64,000 nt of DNA from UBA4744 sp963723165 (GCA_963723165.1 CAVRPP010000012.1:1-64000), one strand, 5' to 3'; numbered from the stretch's first letter, positions 18,073 to 27,625 are shown. Translations and numbers: made by a program. Notes: generated by a model not told the origin, from the letters alone.

Positions 18073-19506
18073 TTGGCGAACATGCAGATCACCGGCGCTA
18101 CTGGCGACCCGTGCATAATCACAGCCGAGTCGCTGGAGACCTTCGCAGCTGGTCTCGACGGGTCATTGTTCTACCCCAGCGACGAGGGTTACAGCCAGGC
18201 GACTCTCCTGTGGAACGGGATGATCAAGAAGAAACCGGCCGTGGCCGTCCAGGCCGGATCCACCCGGGACGTGGTTCGGACTGTCGACTTCGTTCGCGAC
18301 AACGGGTTGGAACTGTCCATAAGGGGTGGCGGACACAACATCGCGGGCCTGGCACTGTCCGACGGTGGCATCACGCTCGATATGTCGCGAATGAAGAACG
18401 TCGAGGTCGATAGTGACGCACATAAGGCCAGGGTCGGCCCGGGCTGCACTCTCGGCGACATCGATCGAGTTACCCAGGAACACGGTCTGGCCACCACGCT
18501 CGGCTTCGTCTCCGAGACTGGGACCGTGGGGCTGACCGTCGGTGGTGGGTTCGGCTATCTGACTCGTCGATTCGGGTGGACGGTCGACGACCTCGACGAG
18601 GTGGAGATTGTGACCGCGGACGGGACCGTGCGGCGCGCCTCCCGCATAGCGAACGAAGACCTCTTCTGGGCGCTCCGGGGAGGCGGCGGCAACTTCGGCG
18701 TTGTCACCGAGTTCGTCTATCGGCTCCATGAGGTCGGCCCGGAAGTCACGGCTGGACTGATCGCCTGGCCGGCGACAGAGGCCGAGAGTGTTCTGGAACT
18801 GTATCGCAAGGTCACCGAATCGGCGCGACGCGAGTTGACCGTGGCCGTCTTGATGCGCAACGCCCCCACTGCCCCGTGGATGCCCGAGGCCACCCAAGGT
18901 ACACCGATCATCGCTCTTGTCGTGTGCCACTCAGGCAGCCTCGAGCAGGCAGAGATTGACCTGGCGCCGATCAAGTCCCATGGAGAGCCGTTGGCCGACC
19001 TGATCCAGGTCAAAGAGTACGTCGCCCAACAGTCGATGCTGGACGCCACCCAGCCAAAGGGGATGCACTACTACTGGAAGTCGGAGTTCCTTCCCAGTCT
19101 CAGCGACGATGTCCTCGACACTTACAAGAATCAGTTCGTGGACAACACCTCACCCGCCAACCAAATCGTACTCTTCCATCTCGCCGGTGCGCTCAACGAC
19201 CATCCCGAGGATGACGGAGCGATAGGAAACCGTGAGGCCGCCTATGCCTGCGTAATCCAGGCGATGTGGCCCGAGGATTCACCCACCGGATACGCGTACC
19301 GTGAATGGGTCCGGAGCGCCTGGGAAGCGCTGAAGCCGTACTCCACCGGAGGCAACTACGTGAACTTCCAGACCGAGGAAGAGGCGGAAGAGCGCACCCT
19401 GGAGTCATATCGGGCCAACTACCAACGTTTGGAAACGGTCAAGGCGAAGTACGACCCTTCAAACCTGTTCCGCGTGAACCGAAACATCCAGCCCCGGAGC
19501 GCATAA
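18073..19506 (+). CDS. FAD-linked oxidoreductase, berberine-bridge-enzyme-like
   Basis: About 477 residues. The PCMH-type FAD-binding domain is clear: SIRGGGHNIAGLALSDGGITLDMS carries the His for 8-alpha covalent FAD, followed by VGPGCTLGDID, VGLTVGGGFGYLTRR and FWALRGGGGNFGVVTEF. The C-terminal BBE motif (NYQRLETVKAKYDPSNLFR) is intact. No cysteine is seen at the usual 6-S-cysteinyl position, so single attachment is likely. Such enzymes oxidise sugars or secondary metabolites. The TTG at 18073 has GGAAG six bases upstream; GTG 18061 and ATG 18082 are alternatives. Confidence 0.88.
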   Translation: MANMQITGATGDPCIITAESLETFAAGLDGSLFYPSDEGYSQATLLWNGMIKKKPAVAVQAGSTRDVVRTVDFVRDNGLELSIRGGGHNIAGLALSDGGITLDMSRMKNVEVDSDAHKARVGPGCTLGDIDRVTQEHGLATTLGFVSETGTVGLTVGGGFGYLTRRFGWTVDDLDEVEIVTADGTVRRASRIANEDLFWALRGGGGNFGVVTEFVYRLHEVGPEVTAGLIAWPATEAESVLELYRKVTESARRELTVAVLMRNAPTAPWMPEATQGTPIIALVVCHSGSLEQAEIDLAPIKSHGEPLADLIQVKEYVAQQSMLDATQPKGMHYYWKSEFLPSLSDDVLDTYKNQFVDNTSPANQIVLFHLAGALNDHPEDDGAIGNREAAYACVIQAMWPEDSPTGYAYREWVRSAWEALKPYSTGGNYVNFQTEEEAEERTLESYRANYQRLETVKAKYDPSNLFRVNRNIQPRSA

Positions 19507-19571
19507 CTCCGAGCAGAAACCCACCTCCGGCCGCTGAAAAACGCTGTTAGACAAGTGGGGGCTTGCTCAGT

Positions 19572-20212
19572 TCACTTGAGGCTGAACGGTGGGTATTCGT
19601 CGGTGACGAACAACGACATGTAGGCACTGACCCTCAGCGCCCATCGGCCGACGCCGACTATGTAATCGAAGAGGGCCCGTGGGTAGCGTCCTGTGAAAAG
19701 GATTGCGAACCAGGCGATAACCCACACCACCAGGCCGATGACCGCGAGTACGGCGAGCACTATGTAGTGCGGAATGGCCAGGAGCCATTTGACCAACGGC
19801 AGCCAGCGATTCAGGTCCTGCTCGACGTCGGGGTAGTCGATCTCGAGGTGGACCGATTGTTCTTCGACCGTGGATGGGTATTTGTCGGTCAAGAGAAAGA
19901 AGTAGGCGGTCACCCTGGCTCCGAACCGGGTCAGTTCCCGGGCGAAGTCGAACCACCAGCGAGGGTACCGCTGCCGGAAAACGATCATCAGCATCGTGGC
20001 GAGGAAGAGCCCGGCAGTGATCCCTCCACCGGTCCTCTCGATCTTTTCGCCGGCCTCGACCATCGTCTCGGTTCCGGTTGCGGTCAGCACCGCCAGGATG
20101 ATGCCGATCGGGATGATCCAGAGCAGCCGGAAGAAGGTCGTGAACCGGTCGAGTTCCTCCGGATAATCGACGTCGAGGCGCGTGCTGCATATGACTCAGA
20201 TTGGGTGACCAC
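19572..20212 (-). CDS. Tandem DUF4389 membrane protein with apparent frameshift near the N-terminus
   Basis: The GTG at 20212 with AGGAGG upstream encodes MVTQSESYAAR. The family continuation LDVDYPEELDRFTTFFRLLW lies in another frame and is joined if two bases are dropped (or one gained) in gcgcg at about 20178-20182. The rest has DUF4389 features twice: strand pairs ending in YFFLLTDKYP and YMSLFVTDEYPPF, and three or four membrane helices including HYIVLAVLAVIGLVVWVIAWF. Without the correction, translation could only begin downstream (about 20090). Function unknown. Confidence 0.75.
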
Positions 20213-20482
20213 GTTTTCCTCCTGATGCCACTACCTGAACCACCATCACAAGCGACGATTGGATTCGATAGGGTCGGACGGCCCCTTTGATCGTTCGAAA
20301 GTCTGTTATGGAAAGCCGGAACGCCACACAGCCGGTGCGACAGGCGAAGGTTTGCTCTCCTCGCAGGAGCGGGCGCTGGACGACGGACCGGACAACTACG
20401 GCGTAGATTTCCCGGGGCGCGGGACAAGACCCATCTACGCTGTCCGGGCCGCGGCCGGAAGCGCGACGCAGGAGGGAGATCC

Positions 20483-21895
20483 GTGGCTGACTTCGACATG
20501 GTGGTGATTGGATCAGGACCGGCCGGGGAGAAGGCTGCCGCCCAGGCGGCCTACTTCGGCAAGCGCGTGGCGATTGTGGAACGAGCTGCCCGACCCGGAG
20601 GGGCCCCGGTCAACACCGGAGGCATTCCGACCAAGACCCTCCGGGAGACCGCCCAGTATTTGACGGGTTTCCGGAGACGGGAAATCTACGGCGTCGGGAT
20701 CGGCCTGGGATCCAACGTGACGGTGGAACTTCTCCACGTCCGATCGGCAGAGGTCTCAGAATTGATGGCCCAAGCTGTGCTCCACAATCTTGAACGGCAC
20801 CATATCGAGCTGGTGCACGGTGAAGCGACGCTGGGAACCGACCGCTCGGTGACCGTTACTGCCCCGGACGGTTCGAGCCGTTCGATCAGCGCCGATGTAG
20901 TTCTTATCGCAACAGGGTCGCGGCCGTTCCACGCCCCCGGCATCCCTTTCGACGATCCCGACGTGCACGACTCGTCGACCATTCTCGATATCGGCACAAT
21001 ACCCGCCAGGCTGGTTGTGATCGGCGGGGGCCCGGTCGGGTCTGAATACGCCTCGATCTTCACGGCTCTCGGGTCCAAGGTCACTCTGATCGACGCCGGG
21101 GAGCGTCTGATGCCTTTTCTCGACGTGGAGATTTCTGTGTTGGTCTCCACCATTTTCGCCAGAGAAGGGATGGACGTCATCCTTCATTCTGCCGGAACTG
21201 AGGTTGAGCGCACGGGGGACACGCTGCGGGTGGTGCTGCCGGACGGCCGGGTTCTCTTTCCCGACAAGGTTTTGTTCGCAGCGGGAAGGACGGCCAACAC
21301 CGACGGCATCGGTCTGGGCGAGGCAGGGGTGGAGCTCGATCAGCGCGGCCACATCACCGTAGACGAGGACTATCAGACGACCGTACCCGGCGTATACGCC
21401 GCTGGTGACGTGATCGGGCCGCCTGCGTTGGCATCGGTATCCGCCGAGCAAGGCCGGGTGGCGGCGTGCCACGCCTTCGGCATTCCCTTCAAGCAAACGG
21501 TGGACCCCTCACCGCCATTCGGCGTCTACTCGATACCGGAGATCGGGATGATGGGCATGACGGAAGAAGCTGCTGCTCAGGCGAACATCGACTACGAAGT
21601 TGGTCGCTCCTGGTTCGAGGACAACCCGCGCAGCCGCATAGCCGGTGTCACCGACGGGCTGATCAAGTTGGTGTTCCGCAGCGACGACCGTCGTCTCCTC
21701 GGAGTCCATGTGGTTGGAGAAGAAGCAGCGGAGTTGGTCCATCAAGGTCAGGCGATCGTCCAGGCGGGAGAAACGATCGATCAGTTCATCCACTCCACCT
21801 ACAACATTCCAACCCGCAGCGAAGCGTACAAGTACGCGGCCTACGACGGCCTGCAACGGCTCTCCGGGCACCCGGTTGGGCGCCGCGACGCATAA
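20483..21895 (+). CDS. sthA: Soluble pyridine nucleotide transhydrogenase (SthA-type)
   Basis: 470 residues of the dihydrolipoamide dehydrogenase fold: FAD motif VVIGSGPAGEKAAAQAA, NAD(P) motif VVIGGGPVGSEYASIF, FAD motif VYAAGDVIG and a C-terminal dimer interface. The disulfide cysteines of dihydrolipoamide dehydrogenase are absent (GGAPVNTGGIPTKTLRE), which separates SthA-type transhydrogenases from Lpd. The enzyme balances NADPH and NADH in the cytosol. The GTG start has AGGAGGGAG upstream. Confidence 0.9.
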   Translation: MADFDMVVIGSGPAGEKAAAQAAYFGKRVAIVERAARPGGAPVNTGGIPTKTLRETAQYLTGFRRREIYGVGIGLGSNVTVELLHVRSAEVSELMAQAVLHNLERHHIELVHGEATLGTDRSVTVTAPDGSSRSISADVVLIATGSRPFHAPGIPFDDPDVHDSSTILDIGTIPARLVVIGGGPVGSEYASIFTALGSKVTLIDAGERLMPFLDVEISVLVSTIFAREGMDVILHSAGTEVERTGDTLRVVLPDGRVLFPDKVLFAAGRTANTDGIGLGEAGVELDQRGHITVDEDYQTTVPGVYAAGDVIGPPALASVSAEQGRVAACHAFGIPFKQTVDPSPPFGVYSIPEIGMMGMTEEAAAQANIDYEVGRSWFEDNPRSRIAGVTDGLIKLVFRSDDRRLLGVHVVGEEAAELVHQGQAIVQAGETIDQFIHSTYNIPTRSEAYKYAAYDGLQRLSGHPVGRRDA

Positions 21896-21916
21896 CCGAT
21901 CGGAGCTGGACCCGGT

Positions 21917-22888
21917 TTACAACCAGCCGCTGCGGCGAAAGAATCCGTAGAGGCTTCCGGCCACCACCACCATGACCCCGACTACGACGGGGAATCCCCA
22001 GCCGGCATCAATGCCCGGCATCCGCTGGAAATTCATCCCGAATATCCCGGCGATCAAAGTGGGCACAACGGCTACTGCCACCCAGGCCGAAATCTTTCGC
22101 ATGTCCTCGTTCTGGCGGACACTCACCTGGGTCAGGTTCGCCTCCAGAACGCTGGTCAGCAGGTCCCGGTAGGCGGCCACCTGATCCGAAAGCCGCAGGA
22201 CGTGGTCGTAGACGTCACGGAAGTACTCCTTCATATCTTCCGGGATGACGTCGAAGAAGCCCCGGCCCAGGCGATTGAGTGGATCTATCAACGATGTCAC
22301 CGCTTGTTGAAACTCGAGTACCTCGCGGTTGAGGAAGTAGATCCTTTCGACCGGGTTTGCCCACTCGGATGAGAAGACTTCCTTCTCGACCTCCTGGATG
22401 TCCTTGCCGAGACCATCGACGACAGGGACGTAATCGTCGACGACGCGGTCCATGACCCTGTGCAGCACGGCGCTCGGGCCCATCCTGAGCAGCTCGGGGA
22501 CCCGCTCGAGGCTGCGGCGAGCTTCGGTCAGGCCGGATGCCTCGCCGTGACGGACCACCACGGCAAAGCGGTCGCCGACGAAGAGGAGAATCTCGCCAAA
22601 TTCGATTTCCTCTTCGAGATCGATGTAGCGGGCGCTTTTCAGGACCACGAAGACAGTGTCGTCGTAGATCTCCAGTTTGGGCCGCTGATGGGCCTTCATG
22701 GCATCCTCGACGGCCAATTCGTGCAGGTCGAACTCGTCGCGAACGGCAGCAAACTCGTCGGCCGTTGGTTCGAAGAGACCGATCCAGGCAAACGAGTCCG
22801 GCTCGGTAGTGGCGCTGCGGGCACCGACGATGGGTTGGTCGCCCGGGCGGCGCACCCCGTTGTCGTAGATGGCGCAGTCGATGATCAC
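21917..22888 (-). CDS. corA: CorA-family magnesium/cobalt channel
   Basis: The GTG at 22888 gives MIIDCAIYDNGVRR, like many CorA starts; a longer in-frame start at 22927 is possible. A large acidic cytosolic domain is followed by two C-terminal helices. The selectivity motif GMNF is present at the end of the first (LIAGIFGMNFQRMPG), then a short loop and a basic end (FFRRSGWL). It forms a pentameric divalent-cation uptake channel in the inner membrane. It converges on sthA with a 21-base gap. Confidence 0.92.
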   Translation of the reverse strand: MIIDCAIYDNGVRRPGDQPIVGARSATTEPDSFAWIGLFEPTADEFAAVRDEFDLHELAVEDAMKAHQRPKLEIYDDTVFVVLKSARYIDLEEEIEFGEILLFVGDRFAVVVRHGEASGLTEARRSLERVPELLRMGPSAVLHRVMDRVVDDYVPVVDGLGKDIQEVEKEVFSSEWANPVERIYFLNREVLEFQQAVTSLIDPLNRLGRGFFDVIPEDMKEYFRDVYDHVLRLSDQVAAYRDLLTSVLEANLTQVSVRQNEDMRKISAWVAVAVVPTLIAGIFGMNFQRMPGIDAGWGFPVVVGVMVVVAGSLYGFFRRSGWL

Positions 22889-22971
22889 GGGCCCATTGTG
22901 CCAGGGTTGTTGGCTGTGGGTGACCAATCCGGCGGGGTCTCATGCCGGATACGACGGCCGGTCGTTGGGTG

Positions 22972-23385
22972 TCAGGAACCCCGGTCCATGTCGAGCACTA
23001 GCTCGATCTCGCCCTGCAGCCTCAGTAACTCCGCGTACGCTTCCGGGAAGCTCCCAACGTCAGCATTGGTGGGGGGACACTCGAAGAACGCCTCTTCTGC
23101 GACCTCGACCCAATCCGTCACCGTGTCGTCGATGGCGAGATCGGGAGTAGGGAAGAGTGTTGCCCGGTTACTGCGAAGGAACGCCAGCACCTCGCTGCAG
23201 GTAGCCCGGGAAGGGTCCTCGCCGCTGGTCAACTCGGCCGGAATAGAAGCAGTGATCCGTTCCCAGGCCGGTTCCCACTCTGCCACCGTCGGCCGTGGTT
23301 CACTGCAAGACACGGACAGCAACGCAAGTGCCAGGAAAGTGACGACGACGGTATGTCGATGGAGGCGGCCGGAAATCTTGGACAT
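22972..23385 (-). CDS. Lipoprotein of unknown function
   Basis: 137 residues with a lipoprotein signal (TFLALALLSVSCSE, Cys at about 27). A mature helical domain with two further cysteines (RATCSEVLAFL, AFFECPPTN) follows. No family was recognised. It is on the same strand as corA, about 80 bases upstream of it. Confidence 0.65.
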   Translation of the reverse strand: MSKISGRLHRHTVVVTFLALALLSVSCSEPRPTVAEWEPAWERITASIPAELTSGEDPSRATCSEVLAFLRSNRATLFPTPDLAIDDTVTDWVEVAEEAFFECPPTNADVGSFPEAYAELLRLQGEIELVLDMDRGS

Positions 23386-23553
23386 CGCGGGAAAATGCTA
23401 ACCGGCCTCACCGCCATCCCGATTCCACTCGGGAGAACGCAAGGGTCGTTTGAGGTCTCGCAGCTTTCACAACACCGTCAGGCGTTCCGATATTGGAAAG
23501 ACATGGCCAGCTCTCGCCGTGGCGCTGATTGTTCCCGTCGTCAGGCGGAGTTG

Positions 23554-24765
23554 CTACCGCTCGTCGAAAATGGTGATGACTCCGGAGTAGCTGGACACCC
23601 AGACCCGGCGGGTGACGTCGTCGAAGGTGATACCGATGGGATGGTGGGCGACCGATAGCGTCTGCAGCACCGACATCGTGTCGGTGGCCACTTTGGCGAC
23701 CGTATCCGAGTTGTAGTTGACCACATAGAGGGCGGTCCCGTCACCGGAGATGGCCATGCTGCGCGGGGCGCTGCCCGTCGCCACCCGGGCTGCCACGTCT
23801 CCTGTTGCCAGGTCGATCTTGACTACCCGGCCTTCGCCATTCAACGTTGCGTACAGGTAATCCCCGGTGGGGTCCATGACCAGATGACGCGGGTTGGCGC
23901 CGACACCTTCCAGCCACGAAACCGACAGCTCGGCGAGATCCAGAACTGCGATCCGGGTCGATCCCATCACGGCCACGTAGGCCGTCTCCGAATCGGGATC
24001 GACCGCGATGCCACGGGGATGCCGGCCGACCTCGACCCTGGCCACCTCTTTCCCGTTTTCGACAGCAATGACACTGACATCAAAGCTGCACCAGTTGGCA
24101 ACCAGCAGCAACCGGTCGTCGGGAGTCACGGCCAGGTATTTGGGTACCGCCCCAACCGGGATGATCTGGTCTACCAGCAGGGTCGCCGTGTCGATCCTGT
24201 AGACGAAGCTCTCATCCCAGCCGGCCAAACCGCACCCGTCCCCGCCCGGTCGGGTGAACCCTTTCCCGTACATCTGGTAGTTCGACACGTAGCCGTGAGC
24301 GCCGTCGCTGGTGAAGGCTGCCTCAACCGGAGCACCCTGGTGCTCACCCTGGAACCCGAAGTCGGTCAGATCCACCGTATCGGAGAGGGTCTCCACCAGC
24401 TCGAAGGTCCGGTTGTAAACGGTGACGGTGTGCCGGTACATCATGTTCTGGGCGAAGAAGAGGCCGTTGCCCGAGTGGACTATCGACTTCGGGGATAGGT
24501 CTCCGGTGATCGTCGCCACTTGCTCGAGCGCCAGAGAGGCGGCCACCGGGAGCGGTGTCGTTGTTGTTGTTGTTGTGGGGCTGGGATTGGTGGTCGTCGT
24601 TGAGGTGATCGACGTCGTAGTAGTGGGAGTCACGATCGTCGTGGTGGTGGTCGTGGCGACGCTCGCGGCGGTCGCGGGGAGGGGCTCATCGGCGCTCGTC
24701 GCCGTACAGGCCCCGAGAAGCACCAACCAGGCCAGGAAGAGAGAGCGATAAGACGTGGTGTTCAT
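23554..24765 (-). CDS. Lipoprotein with Thr-rich linker and YncE-like beta-propeller
   Basis: 403 residues: lipoprotein signal with lipobox LLGAC, a roughly 50-residue Thr-rich low-complexity linker (GTT/GTC-type repeats on the plus strand near 24557-24660), then six or seven propeller blades with repeated motifs such as KYLAVTPDDRLLLVANW, RGIAVDPDSETAYVAV, RHLVMDPTGDYLYATL and RSMAISGDGTALYVVN. It is likely tethered outside the membrane on a flexible stalk. The ligand is unknown. Confidence 0.85.
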   Translation of the reverse strand: MNTTSYRSLFLAWLVLLGACTATSADEPLPATAASVATTTTTTIVTPTTTTSITSTTTTNPSPTTTTTTTPLPVAASLALEQVATITGDLSPKSIVHSGNGLFFAQNMMYRHTVTVYNRTFELVETLSDTVDLTDFGFQGEHQGAPVEAAFTSDGAHGYVSNYQMYGKGFTRPGGDGCGLAGWDESFVYRIDTATLLVDQIIPVGAVPKYLAVTPDDRLLLVANWCSFDVSVIAVENGKEVARVEVGRHPRGIAVDPDSETAYVAVMGSTRIAVLDLAELSVSWLEGVGANPRHLVMDPTGDYLYATLNGEGRVVKIDLATGDVAARVATGSAPRSMAISGDGTALYVVNYNSDTVAKVATDTMSVLQTLSVAHHPIGITFDDVTRRVWVSSYSGVITIFDER

Positions 24766-24813
24766 ACGATCCCGGCAGCGTAGACGGCCCCGGAGCGTTT
24801 CCCGACAATCAGT

Positions 24814-24957
24814 TCAGATAGTGGCGAGATCGTCGAGCAGCGCCTTCCGGTTGGAGGTGTCCTCGATCCGGTCCTCCTTTTCGAGGAGATCCCAGGTTCT
24901 GTTGAAGCACTCATCCGCAATACGATGATGAGCGCCCTGGATATCGAACTCTGTCAC
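24814..24957 (-). CDS. 47-residue helical protein coupled to the DUF35 gene
   Basis: A GTG overlapping the upstream gene's TGA by four bases (GTGA) opens a 47-residue frame, MTEFDIQGAHHRIADECF then WDLLEKEDRIEDTSNRKALL. It is strongly helical and charged. The overlap and same-strand position after thiolase and DUF35 genes argue that it is real. I do not recognise a family. It may be a subunit or adaptor of the thiolase complex (inference). Confidence 0.5.
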   Translation of the reverse strand: MTEFDIQGAHHRIADECFNRTWDLLEKEDRIEDTSNRKALLDDLATI

Positions 24958-25502
24958 GGGGCGGGCACGAAATAGACGTCGGTCGGCTTGAGCTTGCTGT
25001 TGCGGAGGAACCGGGGCTGCACCTCCATGCCGATCCACTCGATCGATGCTTGGTCGGGATCGACCCCCATCATCCGGCTGAGAAACAGCGTGTCCACCCC
25101 TTCATACTCGATCAGGGCGAGGACATAGGGGGTCTCGGGGAGGAACTCCTCAGAACCAAAATGGCACACGGTGAAGGCGTGAATGCGGGCAGGCCGATCG
25201 GTGATGTCGATCCAGTTCGTTTCCTCGCCGGAGTACATGTCGTGGCCACGCGGTGTCGCGTAGGTGTACCCGGACTCCGGGTCTTCGCTGGCCAGCAGGC
25301 GCCGGTTGGACGCCGCTGCGAACCAGGGACTGTCCTGACCGTATGAATGAAGATAGGTGATGGAGTAGCCCTGCTCTATCTGGATCGGGGCGACTCGCTT
25401 GAGGAAAGCCAGCGAATCCGGGTCGGTGTCGACCGGGAACGGGACACCGTGGACCACGAACCCACCGAGGGTCTCTTCCTTGCGGTCGGGGAGCTTGCCC
25501 AC
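24954..25502 (-). CDS. DUF35 OB-fold protein, thiolase partner, with degenerate zinc ribbon
   Basis: 182 residues from GTG at 25502, one base after the thiolase stop. Such proteins (ChsH2/DUF35 type) pair with SCP2-type thiolases or hydratases and bind acyl-CoA. The C-terminal OB-fold is visible (IHAFTVCHFGSEEF, PYVLALIEYEGVDTLFLSRM). The region where the zinc ribbon normally has two CxxC pairs reads SGYTYATPRGHDMYSGEETNW and has no cysteines, so the ribbon has lost its metal site. Confidence 0.8.
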   Translation of the reverse strand: MGKLPDRKEETLGGFVVHGVPFPVDTDPDSLAFLKRVAPIQIEQGYSITYLHSYGQDSPWFAAASNRRLLASEDPESGYTYATPRGHDMYSGEETNWIDITDRPARIHAFTVCHFGSEEFLPETPYVLALIEYEGVDTLFLSRMMGVDPDQASIEWIGMEVQPRFLRNSKLKPTDVYFVPAP

Positions 25503-25503
25503 T

Positions 25504-26871
25504 TCAGTCCTCCTTCCGAAGAATGCTGACCGTGACGTACGTGCCTGTCCCGGCATGGGAGTGAATCGCCCCCTGCCGGGCGTCCCGCACCTGGAGTGTC
25601 GGATCACCGAAGTGCTTGTCCACGGTTCCCTGCAACTGCCAGATGGCGAACACCCCCTGCATGAGTCCGGTCGCTCCGACCGGATGGCCACAGGCGATCA
25701 GACCGCCCGACGGATTCACTGGGAGGAGGGGTGCGTCCGGCAGGTCGAGTCCGTAATCGATGCCGGGCATGAAAGCTTTGCCGGAGGCGGCAAAGGGGCC
25801 GCCTTCCCCGTAGCGGCACAATCCCAGATCCTCATATGTCTGGATCTCGCTGGACGTGTAGGCATCGTGGAGTTCGATGAAGTCGAGATCAGCGAGCGGA
25901 TCGACGATTCCGGCCCGTCGATAGGCGAGGTTTCCCGCCGTTCGACCGGCCCGGAATGAATGAATCCCCGGATAGCGGGTTCCGTTCGCCCACAATCCCT
26001 GGTAGTAAGAGCGCGTTTCGTCAGAACCCCGTTCGAGTTCGGTGGCGTAGTCACGCATGAACGTGTCGTAATCGACGTGGGGCCGATCGGACATTCGCAT
26101 GGCATCGGTCCCGCGCCCGATTCCGGCCACCTTGACCAGCGGTCGGGGAATCGAGGCGCCCGCCTTCTCCAACCGCTCCAGGCCCTCTTCAGAAACGAAG
26201 ATCACAGCAGCCGCGCCGTCGGACATCACGCAGATATCGAGCCGGGTGAGCGGCCAGGCCACCATCGGTGAGGATCGCACGTCCTCGATCGAGTAGCGGT
26301 TCCGCTTCTGCGCATACGGGTTGTGATAGGCGTTCAGATGGTTCTTGACCGAAACATGGGCCATCTGCTCCACCGTCGTGCCGTACTCCTTCATGTGGCG
26401 GGTGACCATCATGGCGTAGTAGCCCGAGTAGAAACCGCCCACTGGATAGTCCCAGGACACATCGGAAGCGAGGGCTATGAACTCGTTGCCCTTCCAGGTT
26501 TCCACGTGGCTCATAGTCTCGAAGCCGTAGGCGACACAGACATCCATGTCGCCGGAAGCCACCGATTTCCAGGCTTCCTGAAAGCAGAGGCCACCGGTAG
26601 CGCCGCCCCCTTCGACGCGATGCCCTGGCTTCGGTATCAAGCCCAGGTAATCCTGGGCCATGATCCCGGCCATCAGCTGTCGCGAGAAATGGTCGGAGAA
26701 GTAGGAAGCCACCGAGCCGTCGACCGCCGTGGTGAAGGTGGGCATATCGATCCCGAGGTCGGCGATGGCGTAGTCGTACGCCTCTTTGATCACCGCCTGG
26801 AACGTCTTGTCGGGTCGCGCTTTGGCAAACTTCGAAACGCCCCCCGAGATGGCATAGACCGGTCGCATCAT
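25504..26871 (-). CDS. SCP-x-type thiolase (acetyl-CoA acyltransferase family)
   Basis: 455 residues. The nucleophilic Cys is in GGLCFQEAW, and the His/Cys motif of the active site is in SGGLIACGHPVGATGLMQG. IELHDAYTSSEIQTYEDLG and AYGFETMSHVETW are typical of the SCP2/lipid-transfer thiolase branch. Such enzymes cleave 3-ketoacyl-CoA, often from branched or steroid side chains. The ATG at 26871 has GGAGAGGA upstream. It heads the thiolase-DUF35-small protein operon. Confidence 0.88.
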   Translation of the reverse strand: MMRPVYAISGGVSKFAKARPDKTFQAVIKEAYDYAIADLGIDMPTFTTAVDGSVASYFSDHFSRQLMAGIMAQDYLGLIPKPGHRVEGGGATGGLCFQEAWKSVASGDMDVCVAYGFETMSHVETWKGNEFIALASDVSWDYPVGGFYSGYYAMMVTRHMKEYGTTVEQMAHVSVKNHLNAYHNPYAQKRNRYSIEDVRSSPMVAWPLTRLDICVMSDGAAAVIFVSEEGLERLEKAGASIPRPLVKVAGIGRGTDAMRMSDRPHVDYDTFMRDYATELERGSDETRSYYQGLWANGTRYPGIHSFRAGRTAGNLAYRRAGIVDPLADLDFIELHDAYTSSEIQTYEDLGLCRYGEGGPFAASGKAFMPGIDYGLDLPDAPLLPVNPSGGLIACGHPVGATGLMQGVFAIWQLQGTVDKHFGDPTLQVRDARQGAIHSHAGTGTYVTVSILRKED

Positions 26872-27043
26872 GCAGTCCTCTCCGCGGCAGCTTCAACCAT
26901 GCTACGCAGTCGGGCTCGGCGCGGTGCGGGCCGGCCGCGGCGCCAAACAATCTGCCCTAGACCCCGGGTCATGAGAGGCGTACGGTGGACCTCAAGAGGC
27001 CTCCGCCGGTGCGGAAAACCCGGTCCGGGGAGGGGGTGACGCA

Positions 27044-27556
27044 ATGGCAGTTGCCGTTCTCGACAAACACGCTATCGACGCGATGCTGGAAGGGTTCTTC
27101 GACGCCTACAACCTCCACGACATCGACGGCGTACTCGGTCACTGCACCGAAGATATCCGCTGGGAGGACCCGACGGCAGGGGTCCTGCACGGAAAACCAG
27201 CAGTGCGCAAAGCACTCGGCACGGTGTTTCGGGCGTTTCCGGACCTGACTTTCACCAGGGACGATCTCGTCTACTTCATGTCGTTCGACGCGACCCGCGC
27301 TGCCAGCAGCTGGCGCCTGAAGGGGACCATGGCAGGCGCGCTGGATCCTCCAGGATATGGCGCAACCAACGGCCCCGTGGATATCAAAGGGGTGTGTCTC
27401 TACGAGCTTCGGGACGGGTTGATCTCCCACCACACGATCGTGTTCAACATGATCGACCTGGGGCGACAGATCGATGCTCTACCGCCGCAAGGAAGCTTCA
27501 TGGACAAGATGGCCGTGCGGCTCCAGCGAATGAAGGCGAGCCGGAAGAACCGTTGA
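27044..27556 (+). CDS. SnoaL/NTF2-like protein
   Basis: 170 residues with the NTF2-like cone: AIDAMLEGFFDAYNLHDIDGVLGHCTEDIRWEDP, GVLHGKPAVRKALGTVFRAFPDL, and ELRDGLISHHTIVFNMIDL. Such proteins are isomerases, cyclases or binding proteins for small hydrophobic ligands. The ATG has GGGAGGGGG upstream. It is followed by a strong hairpin, so it is probably transcribed alone. Confidence 0.8.
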   Translation: MAVAVLDKHAIDAMLEGFFDAYNLHDIDGVLGHCTEDIRWEDPTAGVLHGKPAVRKALGTVFRAFPDLTFTRDDLVYFMSFDATRAASSWRLKGTMAGALDPPGYGATNGPVDIKGVCLYELRDGLISHHTIVFNMIDLGRQIDALPPQGSFMDKMAVRLQRMKASRKNR

Positions 27557-27558
27557 AG

Positions 27559-27593
27559 CTTTGGGCGCGGCCCGTTTCGGGCTGCGCCCAAAG
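27559..27593 (+). terminator. Strong GC-rich hairpin after the SnoaL-like gene
   Basis: CTTTGGGCGC pairs with GCGCCCAAAG, extended by GGCCCG/CGGGC around a tttc loop, three bases after the stop codon. The following catttcg is only weakly T-rich. An intrinsic terminator is the likely role. Confidence 0.7.
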
Positions 27594-27625
27594 CCATTTC
27601 GTCGTTGAGGCAGTAGCTTCTGCTC

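Noticed and set aside
19567..20499. Minus-strand frame of 310 codons overlapping the DUF4389 gene
   Set aside because: Product is Arg/Pro-rich without domains; the neighbouring frame carries the DUF4389 helices.
24540..24670. GTT/GTC short repeats that could be a microsatellite or CRISPR-like
   Set aside because: They encode the Thr-rich linker of a lipoprotein on the minus strand; no spacers or repeat spacing.
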